A stretch of 31,624 nucleotides of DNA from contig JAEZUI010000231.1 of NCBI GenBank assembly GCA_023421115.1, positions 1 to 31,624 of the forward strand, in the 5' to 3' direction. The notes beneath the pieces are model-generated. The model had not been told where the DNA came from. It was given only the letters and a program-made list of their open reading frames with translations, and did no database searches. A program made the position numbers and the translations under genes. Numbering within the stretch: the stretch's first letter is position 1; every line of letters begins with the position of its first letter. The DNA is from Bacillota bacterium. Its GTDB lineage: Bacteria; Bacillota; Clostridia; Acetivibrionales; Acetivibrionaceae. Positions 8,127 through 15,203 of this stretch are shown here, piece after piece.

Positions 8127-8249
8127 TGTTTGTATTGAAACATAAATTCAAATAGTAAAGCATTATGGATTGGTGTTACATACAGCAGTGGAAGCTGCAA
8201 TCAAAGTACTGCGGCAAACAGCGGAACAACATCTTATCAAAAAGTGTAA

Positions 8250-8295
8250 ACAAAGTGGTAAAGAAAAACGCATGTATATTTCTTCACCACTTTGT
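8250..8295 (-). terminator. Long hairpin between convergent genes, probable terminator of the PurF-like gene
   Basis: Positions 8250-8266 pair with 8279-8295 (17 positions, one mismatch) around a 12-nt loop. Read on the minus strand, the stem follows the PurF-like stop by about 45 bp and is followed by TTACACTTTTTG. On the plus strand no T-run follows. The region 8127-8249 beside it shows no gene. Confidence 0.6.
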
Positions 8296-8338
8296 AAAAG
8301 GAAAAATGTTGAGTAGCTTTTTATTGTTGCTAAGGAAA

Positions 8339-9739
8339 TTACTCTTTGCCGTTCCAGCAATAGGTACATACTCTGTTCTCCGGCAGTCCTATTGCATCTA
8401 TCATGTCTTCAAGTCTCTGATACTTCAATGTTGTGAGATTCAAACGTTTGCGGATACAGTCGACCATACAACTGTGCTCTTCAGTGGAGGAATCAGTGTA
8501 TTCATCAAGGGAAGCAGGCTCGCTGCCTTCCAATTCTACAATTGCACGACGAGTTGCCAAATCCATCTCTGTACGGGATCTTGAGAAGTTAAGGTATTTA
8601 CAGCCATATAGAAGTGGAGGACATGCTGAGCGCATATGAACTTCTTTAGCATTACAGTTAAAGAGTAACTCGGCTGTTTCACGAAGTTGTGTACCACGGA
8701 CAATGGAATCATCACAAAATAGTACACTTTTTCCCTGTACCAGTTCGGGAATGGGAATAAGCTTCATTCTTGCGACCAAATTACGGATTTCCTGATCCTG
8801 TGGCATAAAACTCCTTGCCCAGGTTGGAGTATACTTTATAAATGGTCTGCCAAAGGGAATTCTTGATTCATTAGAATAACCGATTGCATGTGCTACTCCC
8901 GAATCGGGAACTCCTGCAACAAGGTCAATGTCGAGATTGTCTCTACGGGCTAATGCAGCACCATTACGATAACGCATTATTTCAACATTCATGCCTTCAT
9001 AGGATGAAGATGGATAACCATAGTAGACCCACAAAAAGGCGCAAATCTTCATTTTGTCACCGGGAGGTGTTATTTTTTCCATACCGTCAGGTGTTAAGAA
9101 TACAATTTCTCCCGGACCTAGTTCATATTTTGTTTTATATCCTAAATTTGGGAAAGCACAAGACTCGGATGCTACACAAAGAGCATCGTCTTTTTCTCCA
9201 ATAATTAAAGGTGTCCTGCCATAGAGGTCTCTAGCTGCGTAAATGCCTTTAGAGGTCAGTATAAGCATTGAACAGGAGCCTTCTATTGCCTCCTGAGATT
9301 TTCTTATACCCTCTTTTATGGTGCTTTCCTGATCTATCAGGGCCGCCACCACTTCTGTAGGATTTATTTCACCTTTACTCATCTCAGAGAAATGGAGATA
9401 GTGTTTCTCAAAGGTTTTATAAACAAGCTCATTGATATTATTAATACGTCCTACTGTTGTTATTGCGTAGTTACCATGATGTGAAAATATAGACAATGGC
9501 TGTGCCTCATTATCACTAATGCATCCAACACCGATATTGCCTGACATACCGGGAAGGTCGTTCTCAAATTTTGTCCTGAATTGAGTATTTTCAATATTAT
9601 GAATAGATCTGGTAAATCCATTTCCGTTCCATACTGTCAAGCCTCCACGACTTGTACCTAAATGTGAATGGTAGTCGGTACCAAAAAACAGATCAGTAAC
9701 ACAATCATTTTTTGATGCTACCCCGAAAAGTCCTCCCAC
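8339..9739 (-). CDS. PurF-like amidophosphoribosyltransferase without the glutaminase cysteine
   Basis: A 466-residue homologue of glutamine PRPP amidotransferase (PurF, first committed step of purine synthesis). The phosphoribosyltransferase half is intact, with the PRPP loop SVLFCDDSIVRGTQL at about residues 338-352. The N-terminal glutaminase domain is present in outline, but the protein begins M-G-G-L-F-G where PurF matures to Cys1-Gly-x-F-G, so the nucleophile is Gly. The HVRY and NGN motifs are also replaced (GVGCIS, VGRINN). Four cysteines line up with the iron-sulfur ligands of the Bacillus subtilis enzyme: C233, C380, C458 and C461. The GTG start at 9739 is preceded by AGGGGTGA. It is a single-gene unit with a hairpin leader. 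It could use free ammonia, bind PRPP as a sensor, or serve another pathway. I recall similar annotated copies in other Clostridia, unverified here. Confidence 0.82.
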   Translation of the reverse strand: MGGLFGVASKNDCVTDLFFGTDYHSHLGTSRGGLTVWNGNGFTRSIHNIENTQFRTKFENDLPGMSGNIGVGCISDNEAQPLSIFSHHGNYAITTVGRINNINELVYKTFEKHYLHFSEMSKGEINPTEVVAALIDQESTIKEGIRKSQEAIEGSCSMLILTSKGIYAARDLYGRTPLIIGEKDDALCVASESCAFPNLGYKTKYELGPGEIVFLTPDGMEKITPPGDKMKICAFLWVYYGYPSSSYEGMNVEIMRYRNGAALARRDNLDIDLVAGVPDSGVAHAIGYSNESRIPFGRPFIKYTPTWARSFMPQDQEIRNLVARMKLIPIPELVQGKSVLFCDDSIVRGTQLRETAELLFNCNAKEVHMRSACPPLLYGCKYLNFSRSRTEMDLATRRAIVELEGSEPASLDEYTDSSTEEHSCMVDCIRKRLNLTTLKYQRLEDMIDAIGLPENRVCTYCWNGKE

Positions 9740-9795
9740 GAAAAAATCACCCCTGTTTAAAAATTAATATATATTAAGGTTTTGAAAATAATAAT

Positions 9796-9859
9796 CGCCT
9801 CTAGAAACTCAACTAGTTACTATTCCTTTTCAAAACAGCAATTAGGAGAAATAGAGGCG
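9796..9859 (-). terminator. Hairpin between sulP and the PurF-like gene (terminator or leader element)
   Basis: CGCCTCTA (9796-9803) and TAGAGGCG (9852-9859) form an 8-bp stem around a 48-nt loop. On the minus strand the stem ends in ATTATTATTTTC, so it can end sulP transcription. It also lies inside the expected leader of the PurF-like gene, so it could attenuate that gene. Confidence 0.45.
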
Positions 9860-9887
9860 TTAGTATTATCAAGCACTCATAATAATC

Positions 9888-9916
9888 ATTATAAATCAAT
9901 ATATCAATAGTTTAAA
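9888..9916 (-). promoter_or_regulatory. Possible promoter of the PurF-like gene
   Basis: On the minus strand TTTAAA (9916-9911) and TATAAT (9893-9888) are 17 bp apart, giving a leader of about 140 nt that includes the 9796-9859 hairpin. The -10 is perfect and the -35 is weak. Confidence 0.4.
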
Positions 9917-9999
9917 GTACTATTTAGAACATTTCAAAAATTCCTTAAAACATTTAAAAAAATAAGCTATACAATATTTTGGGCACCAAGCGTAAAGTT

Positions 10000-11646
10000 T
10001 TAGGCTACAACCATATCTTGTGCAGCAATAATTGCCTGATCTGCACTCCAGAAAACCATATCTTCACCGATATGTTCGGCTAAATTGCTTTTCCTAAGCA
10101 TATCTTTAACATTTGGCTGAAGTCCGCATAACATAAGTTGGCAGTTTTTTTCATGCAATTGATGGTAGAGTTCATCAAGAGCTTGAACACCTGAAGTATC
10201 AATAAGAGGAACGCCACGCATAGATAGAATAAGGACACCTATATTATCAATATCTGAGAGTTGTGAGTTCAGCTGCTTTACTGTTGCAAAGAAAATAGGT
10301 CCTGTAAAATATACTACCCTTATATGAGCCAACGTTTTGCTAAAAGACATGCCGCTTTTTTCGCTAAGCCTTTCTTTATCCACTTCTTGAATACTGATTC
10401 CCATATTTGAGATTTTGACCAAAAACATAAAGCTTGCGAATACAACTCCTATTATAATAGCCTGCGTGAGATCGAATACTATGGTGGCAAACATTGTTAT
10501 TACGTATTTTAGAATAGCACTTGTAAAACGTTTGGAAAATATGTATTTAATGTTTTCCCATTCGTTCATACGCCATGCAGTTACCATAAGTACGCCGGCA
10601 AGGGCAGCTAAAGGAATCTGGGACATAACAGGAGCAAGGACAAACATTGAAATAAGAAGGCCGACAGAATGAAAAATACTTACGAGTCTGGTCTGACTGC
10701 CTGACTTTATTGCGACGCTTGTTCTTGCAATAGCGGCAGTTGACGGTACTCCTCCAAAGAAAGGTATTATTATATTACCTATCCCTTGGGCTACCAATTC
10801 ACGGTTTGCATCTAATTTTTCACCTTTCATTTTACTGCCTACTTCACCGCAAAGAAGACTTTCAATCATTCCAAGGGCAGCAATACTTAATGCAGGCATT
10901 AGCATTCCCTTTAAACTTGATACATCAATATTAAAGAGATTTAACCTGCTTTCAGGTAAAAGTGTTTTAGGAATTTCGCCTATAACTGCGACATTAAAAT
11001 CGAAAATCAAATGTACCACCAGTGCTACCACAAGACCAACAAGGGACGAAGGTACTATGGCATTCCACTTTTTTGGCCACAGTAGCATTGTTGCAATTAC
11101 AATACATCCTAAAAGCACTGCTGACCAGTTTGGGTTTATACCGGTTTGGAAATAGTGGATAAATTTTATTGCTGTGGATTCAGCTTCCGCTGATTTTATT
11201 CCAAAAAAGTTATCTATTTGACCAATGGCAATAATCAATGCTATACCTGATGTAAAGCCAGTTACAACAGGTGATGGTATGTAGGATACAATCTTGCCAA
11301 ATTTCAATAGTCCTGCAATTACAAGGATAACCCCTGACATCGCTCCTGCCAGCCAAACTCCGTTAAGACCATATTTTTGAAAAAGTAATATCAGGATTGC
11401 TGTCATTGCACCTGTGGGACCTGAGACTTGAAAGGATGCTCCGGAAAGTGAGGCGATTACAAAACCTGAAATAATTGCGGTAATAAGACCCGCCGCTGCT
11501 GTTGCACCACATCCTACACCAAAGGCTAGAGCAAGTGGCAGCGCGACTGCCGTTACCGTTAGACCTGCTAGCAAATCTTGCTTGAGTTTATTGGCGTTGT
11601 AACCTTTAAACTCTTGCTTTAGGTCTCTTACGTATTCATTTATCAT
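10000..11646 (-). CDS. SulP family anion permease with STAS domain
   Basis: A 548-residue inner-membrane transporter of the SulP/SLC26 family, which move sulfate, bicarbonate or related anions. The first part is a run of hydrophobic helices and carries the family motif SFQVSGPTGAM near residue 73-83. The last 110 residues form a cytoplasmic STAS domain with the switch motif GVPLIDTSGVQALDELY. Start choice: ATG 11646 has GGAG eight bases upstream, whereas GTG 11655 lies directly against the same site. The gene is monocistronic. Its leader, about 240-310 nt long, holds two tandem copies of the structured repeat described at 11669-11752 and 11858-11956, so post-transcriptional control is likely if that element is functional. 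Sulfate as the substrate cannot be told from bicarbonate by reading alone; a cysteine-synthase-like gene 2.4 kb away is only weak context for sulfur metabolism. Confidence 0.9.
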   Translation of the reverse strand: MINEYVRDLKQEFKGYNANKLKQDLLAGLTVTAVALPLALAFGVGCGATAAAGLITAIISGFVIASLSGASFQVSGPTGAMTAILILLFQKYGLNGVWLAGAMSGVILVIAGLLKFGKIVSYIPSPVVTGFTSGIALIIAIGQIDNFFGIKSAEAESTAIKFIHYFQTGINPNWSAVLLGCIVIATMLLWPKKWNAIVPSSLVGLVVALVVHLIFDFNVAVIGEIPKTLLPESRLNLFNIDVSSLKGMLMPALSIAALGMIESLLCGEVGSKMKGEKLDANRELVAQGIGNIIIPFFGGVPSTAAIARTSVAIKSGSQTRLVSIFHSVGLLISMFVLAPVMSQIPLAALAGVLMVTAWRMNEWENIKYIFSKRFTSAILKYVITMFATIVFDLTQAIIIGVVFASFMFLVKISNMGISIQEVDKERLSEKSGMSFSKTLAHIRVVYFTGPIFFATVKQLNSQLSDIDNIGVLILSMRGVPLIDTSGVQALDELYHQLHEKNCQLMLCGLQPNVKDMLRKSNLAEHIGEDMVFWSADQAIIAAQDMVVA

Positions 11647-11668
11647 TCTTTTCACTCCATTCTATTAA

Positions 11669-11752
11669 GCCGCTTCAAAAAAGTTTTTGAGGCTTTAAGT
11701 TCATCACACTCATTTTTTTGAAATGGCAAATGCAAAGTCTTTTTGAAAACAC
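11669..11752 (-). repeat. Structured repeat element, copy 3 (next to the sulP ribosome site)
   Basis: On the minus strand it begins GTGTTTTCAAAAAGACTTTG (11752), then left arm GCCATTTCAAAAAA (11727-11714), a 31-nt loop and right arm TTTTTTGAAGCGGC (11682-11669). The arms pair with one mismatch and one G-U. The right arm ends 23 bases before the sulP start codon, as it does before marR (21 bases). The block GCCATTTCAAAAA is identical to the marR copy. Confidence 0.65.
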
Positions 11753-11857
11753 CTTTCAAAAAAACTAATACAAGTATTAAAGACATAATGATATAATTTA
11801 AAAATGTATTTCCACAAGGTGATTTTAATAAATTACCTTATCAAAATTTATACTTAA

Positions 11858-11956
11858 GGTGTTTCAAAAAAATTCGTTAGTCAATATATATAGTTCCAAC
11901 CCATTAAAATCAACTTTTTTGAAACACCCACTGACCAGTTATTTTTTTGGAATCAC
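11858..11956 (-). repeat. Structured repeat element, copy 2 (distal copy before sulP)
   Basis: On the minus strand: GTGATTCC, an A-run and AACTGGTCA (11956 onward), then GGTGTTTCAAAAAA (11928-11915), a 42-nt loop, and TTTTTTTGAAACACC (11872-11858). Fourteen base pairs are perfect. Compared with the marR copy, three neighbouring pairs of the stem differ on both sides (C-G to G-C, C-G to T-A, A-T to G-C). Confidence 0.75.
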
Positions 11957-11960
11957 TTAA

Positions 11961-11999
11961 TCCTCAATTATACCTTGTTAATTCTAAGACTATTGAGGA
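11961..11999 (-). promoter_or_regulatory. sulP promoter region with an 8-bp dyad
   Basis: A perfect TATAAT on the minus strand (11972-11967) overlaps the inner end of an inverted repeat TCCTCAAT (11961-11968) / ATTGAGGA (11992-11999). Transcription from it would start just before the repeat element at 11956. No good -35 is visible, so an activator binding the dyad is possible. Confidence 0.4.
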
Positions 12000-12260
12000 A
12001 TAAAAACAATAGGCAAAAAAGTTCAAATATTTTATGTTAGGGCAAGCGTGGTCAATTTTTGGTGTTTGTGTTTAAATTATTTTGAAATACTTCAACAAAT
12101 AGCTATTTTCTATAGATTGCTTTTTGTACCTTGCTATTTATGGTTTATATTACATTTAAATATTTTAAAATTTTTTTAAAAATATTGTGAAAAAATGATA
12201 TAATATCTTTTTACTATATTTAATATTTAGGTTAATACTTTAGTGAAAGGACAAAAAGGA
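12000..12260 (+). other. AT-rich intergenic stretch with a possible promoter for the Cys-cluster gene
   Basis: The whole gap between sulP and the next gene is about 610 bp. Its left part is the sulP leader. From 12000 on I see no gene or hairpin, only AT-rich sequence ending in TTAAAA (12176-12181), 17 bp, TATAAT (12199-12204), which can serve the gene at 12261. Confidence 0.4.
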
Positions 12261-12518
12261 ATGGAATGTAGAATAGGTTGTGCTGCTTGTTGTATTGTTG
12301 TATCCATATCATCGCCAATACCGGGCATGCCTCAAGGGAAACTGGCTGGCGTAAGGTGTGTTCAATTGACGGATGATAACAAATGTAAATTATTTGGAAA
12401 ACCTCAGAGGCCTTCTGTGTGTTTAAGCTTGAAGCCATCGCATGAAATGTGCGGTACAGAGAATTCACATGCCTATTCATATCTTGAAGCACTTGAAGAT
12501 AGCACCAAACCTGCTTGA
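12261..12518 (+). CDS. YkgJ/YeiW-type cysteine-cluster protein
   Basis: An 85-residue protein with eight cysteines, opening MECRIGCAACC and continuing with CVQLTDDNKCKLFG, PSVC and MCG. This is the pattern of the YkgJ family (zinc- or iron-chelating cluster domain); the phrase SISSPIPGMP also occurs, as I recall, in Escherichia coli YeiW. The function of the family is unknown, although metal binding is expected. The length fits the short YeiW-like members. I prefer ATG 12261, nine bases after AAAGGA (12246-12251), over GTG 12243, which has no site. It is a single gene between sulP and citrate synthase, with no visible terminator after it; read-through into the citrate synthase gene is possible. 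Confidence 0.75.
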   Translation: MECRIGCAACCIVVSISSPIPGMPQGKLAGVRCVQLTDDNKCKLFGKPQRPSVCLSLKPSHEMCGTENSHAYSYLEALEDSTKPA

Positions 12519-12547
12519 TAAATTGTAACAAATATATTGCTTGTTAA

Positions 12548-12576
12548 TTGTAATTTATGTAAAATAGAAATATAAA
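12548..12576 (+). promoter_or_regulatory. Probable promoter of the citrate synthase gene
   Basis: TTGTAA (12548-12553), 17 bp, TATAAA (12571-12576). The leader to the start codon at 12685 is about 100 nt and contains no clear hairpin. Confidence 0.45.
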
Positions 12577-12684
12577 ACCATAATTATATACTGTTCTTTG
12601 CTTTGTTCACCTTAGCGATATTTAAATATATCAGTACTGCGAGATAGTTTGTTTGGAAAATTTTCAATATGAGGAGGTAGTAGT

Positions 12685-14049
12685 ATGGGAAATTTAAAAC
12701 TTAAGGAGCATAAAGAAGATATTGAAGTACTAAGCAGGTTAGCACAAAAGAGCAGTTTGATTGATCCAGAACTATTTGTCAAATATCAGGTGAAGCGTGG
12801 ACTCCGAGATCTTGATGGTAAAGGAGTACTTGTCGGACTGACGGAGATTGGTGAAGTACATTCTTATATTATTGACGAAAATGAGATGATACCTGTCCCG
12901 GGAAGGCTTATGTATAGGGGGATAGATGTTACTGAGCTTGCGGATGGTTTTATAAAGAGCGAAAGAAATGGTTTTGAGGAAACCTGCTATTTATTATTGT
13001 TTGGCGATTTACCTAATAAAAAACAGTTAACAGATTTTGAACAAATCCTTTCTGATTACAGACATCTTCCAGATAGTTTTGTAAGAGATATGATTCTAAA
13101 GACTCCAAGCAGAGATATGATGAACGTATTAGCTAGAAGTGTTTTGGCTTTTTATAGTTATGATGAACGTGCGGATGATACTTCAGTTTCAAATGTACTT
13201 GAACAATGCCTTAGATTGATTGCATGTTTTCCTTCAATTGCAGTATATGGTTATCAGGCGTATTCCCATTACCACGGAAACAGCAGTTTGTTTATTCATA
13301 GTCCGAAACCAGAATTGAGTACTGCAGAGAATATACTGCATATGCTGAGGCCTGACAGCCAATATACAAAGCTTGAGTCAACACTTCTAGATTTAGCCCT
13401 TGTACTTCATGCAGAACATGGAGGCGGTAACAACTCCTCCTTTGTGACTCATGTTGTAACATCATCCGGAACCGACACATATTCTGTAATGTCAGCAGCT
13501 TTAGGTTCTTTGAAAGGGCCGAGACATGGAGGAGCAAATATTAAAGTAGTTCAGATGTTTGACGATATGAAAAAGAATTTAAAAGACTGGACTAGTGACA
13601 AAGATATAGAGGAGTACTTGATGAAATTGCTAAAGAAGGAGGCATTTGACCGCTCAGGGCTTATATATGGTGTTGGGCATGCTGTATACTCAATTTCAGA
13701 CCCCCGTTGTTTAGTTTTAAAAGAGTATGCTAAGAAGCTTGCAAAAGAAAAGGGGCTTGATGCAGAGTTTAATCTCTATTCGAAGGTGGAAGAGTTGGCG
13801 CCGAAAGTAATAGCAGATGTACGCAAAATGTACAAAGGTGTAAGTGCAAATGTTGATTTTTATTCCGGCTTTGTGTACAATATGTTAGGTATTCCGAATG
13901 AAATGTTTACTCCAATTTTTGCAATATCTAGAATTGCAGGATGGAGTGCTCACCGAATTGAAGAAATTGTAAATGCAGGAAAGATAATTAGACCTGCTTA
14001 TAAAAGTGTCGCCCAAAGACGTGATTATATAGATATTGAGGAAAGATAA
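12685..14049 (+). CDS. gltA: Citrate (Si)-synthase family protein
   Basis: A 454-residue member of the citrate synthase family, condensing acetyl-CoA with oxaloacetate. In an anaerobe this feeds 2-oxoglutarate and glutamate synthesis through an incomplete cycle. The catalytic residues can be placed: His in VLHAEHGGGNNSS (about 241-250), His in YGVGHAVYSISDPR (about residue 332), and Asp in NVDFYSGFVY (about 391). The stretch LKGPRHGGAN is also typical. The 70-residue N-terminal extension before PGRLMYRGIDVTEL is characteristic of the longer clostridial type. ATG 12685 has GAGGAGG nine bases upstream. The next gene starts about 40 bp later and shares the same terminator, so the two form an operon. 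A 2-methylcitrate synthase activity cannot be excluded from sequence alone. Confidence 0.92.
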   Translation: MGNLKLKEHKEDIEVLSRLAQKSSLIDPELFVKYQVKRGLRDLDGKGVLVGLTEIGEVHSYIIDENEMIPVPGRLMYRGIDVTELADGFIKSERNGFEETCYLLLFGDLPNKKQLTDFEQILSDYRHLPDSFVRDMILKTPSRDMMNVLARSVLAFYSYDERADDTSVSNVLEQCLRLIACFPSIAVYGYQAYSHYHGNSSLFIHSPKPELSTAENILHMLRPDSQYTKLESTLLDLALVLHAEHGGGNNSSFVTHVVTSSGTDTYSVMSAALGSLKGPRHGGANIKVVQMFDDMKKNLKDWTSDKDIEEYLMKLLKKEAFDRSGLIYGVGHAVYSISDPRCLVLKEYAKKLAKEKGLDAEFNLYSKVEELAPKVIADVRKMYKGVSANVDFYSGFVYNMLGIPNEMFTPIFAISRIAGWSAHRIEEIVNAGKIIRPAYKSVAQRRDYIDIEER

Positions 14050-14089
14050 ATGTAAGTGGGGCAATAATTAGAATGGAGAAGTTTTGGAT

Positions 14090-14998
14090 ATGGTTGTTGA
14101 TAGTACTGTTGATTTGATTGGAAATACCCCGATGATTTCTTTAAGGAAGCTAACCGGTATGTCCATTTATGGTAAGGCAGAATTCTTAAATCCTGGAGGA
14201 AGTATAAAGGACAGGATAGCAAAATACATGATTGAACAAGCCGAAGAACGCGGCGTGTTAAAAAAGGGCATGACAATTATGGAACCTACATCGGGTAATA
14301 CTGGTATAGGAATTGCATTTGTCGGTGTACAAAAGGGTTATAAAGTTGTAATTGTCATGCCGGAAAATATGAGTGATGAAAGAAAAAAACTTATTAAAAG
14401 TTTAGGTGCAGAGCTGATTCTCACACCATCTCAAGATAGTATCGGAGGCTCAGTTGAGGAAGTGGAAAGGCGCGCGAATGGGGATAGTTCTGTTTTTATT
14501 CCGCAACAATTTGCAAACTCTGATAACCCGCAAATACACTACATAACTACAGGGCCCGAAATATGGCAACAACTTAAAGGTAAAGTGGATGTGTTTGTAT
14601 CCGGGATTGGCAGTGGAGGTACTATTACAGGTATTGGCCGGTTTTTGAAAGAAAAGAATCCGAATTGCAGAATTGTTGCTGTAGAGCCAAAGAATGTTTC
14701 AGCACTTTTAGGTCACAGACCTGGTATTCATAAAATTCAGGGCATTGGTGACGGTTTTATACCTCAGATTATGGATACTAGCATTGTTGATGGCATTGTT
14801 GAAGTGGAAGATGATGATGCAATCAATGTTGCGAGAGAACTTGCTGTTACTCAGGGTATCCTTGCCGGTATTTCGTCAGGGGCTAATATTTGGGCGAGTC
14901 GTATGATGGGTGAAAAGCTTGGAAGAGATAAGGTGATAGCGACAATCCTTGTAGATAGAGCAGAACGTTACTTTAGTGCCGGACTTTTTAAAGATTAG
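14090..14998 (+). CDS. cysK: Cysteine synthase-like PLP enzyme (beta family)
   Basis: A 302-residue fold-type II PLP enzyme of the O-acetylserine sulfhydrylase group, which makes cysteine from O-acetylserine and sulfide. Visible features: the start of the fold, VDLIGNTPMISLRKL; the PLP lysine in NPGGSIKDR (about residue 40); the substrate loop EPTSGNTGI; the phosphate-binding GIGSGGTITGIGR; and SSGAN. The usual C-terminal PDSGERY motif reads VDRAERYFSAGLF, so the Ser-Gly pair that contacts the PLP pyridine region is changed. Cystathionine beta-synthase-like or other side-chain-replacing activity is therefore possible. ATG 14090 is 11 bases after GGAG (14075-14078); TTG 14084 is the alternative. 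It lies in one operon with citrate synthase, and a strong terminator follows. Confidence 0.85.
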   Translation: MVVDSTVDLIGNTPMISLRKLTGMSIYGKAEFLNPGGSIKDRIAKYMIEQAEERGVLKKGMTIMEPTSGNTGIGIAFVGVQKGYKVVIVMPENMSDERKKLIKSLGAELILTPSQDSIGGSVEEVERRANGDSSVFIPQQFANSDNPQIHYITTGPEIWQQLKGKVDVFVSGIGSGGTITGIGRFLKEKNPNCRIVAVEPKNVSALLGHRPGIHKIQGIGDGFIPQIMDTSIVDGIVEVEDDDAINVARELAVTQGILAGISSGANIWASRMMGEKLGRDKVIATILVDRAERYFSAGLFKD

Positions 14999-15021
14999 CA
15001 GTAAATATATAAAATCATAGG

Positions 15022-15065
15022 AAAAAATCAGTTCTGTGAATAATTTTGCGGCACTGATTTTTTTT
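15022..15065 (+). terminator. Terminator of the citrate synthase operon
   Basis: AAAAAATCAGT (15022-15032) pairs with ACTGATTTTTT (15053-15063); the 20-nt loop can extend the stem slightly, and the T-run reaches 15065. It begins 24 bp after the stop codon. Confidence 0.85.
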
Positions 15066-15100
15066 ATTAAGCCATTTCTAAAAAAATGTATATAAAATAC

Positions 15101-15129
15101 TTGACTGGCATAAATATAAATAGTAATAT
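15101..15129 (+). promoter_or_regulatory. Sigma-A promoter of the marR-ABC operon
   Basis: TTGACT (15101-15106), 17 bp, TAATAT (15124-15129). The transcript would carry a leader of about 185 nt that includes the repeat element at 15204-15302. Confidence 0.65.
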
Positions 15130-15147
15130 ATTTAGCATGCGAAATAT
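15128..15147 (+). promoter_or_regulatory. Palindromic operator, probable MarR binding site
   Basis: ATATTTAGCATGCGAAATAT is a 20-bp near-perfect palindrome (9 of 10 base pairs symmetric, GCATGC centre). It overlaps the end of the -10 box and the expected start site, the usual place for autorepression by MarR proteins. ATGCGAAATA is repeated at 15152-15161, which may be a second half-site. Confidence 0.55.
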
Positions 15148-15203
15148 GTTTATGCGAAATAATATTACTTTTTAAGAAAAAATCAAAGCGCCGATAGATT
15201 TAG

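Noticed and set aside
8139..8310. Short frames in the gap after the 68-residue gene (for example a 48-codon frame starting TTG at 8170 reading LVLHTAVEAAIKVLRQTAEQ)
   Set aside because: Protein-like composition but no ribosome site, no ATG, two overlapping frames look equally good, and the terminator hairpin lies inside. At most an unrecognised remnant.
8165..8584. Plus-strand 139-residue frame opposite the PurF-like gene
   Set aside because: It is the shadow of the minus-strand gene end and the hairpin; Cys/Leu/Phe-rich sequence with no ribosome site.
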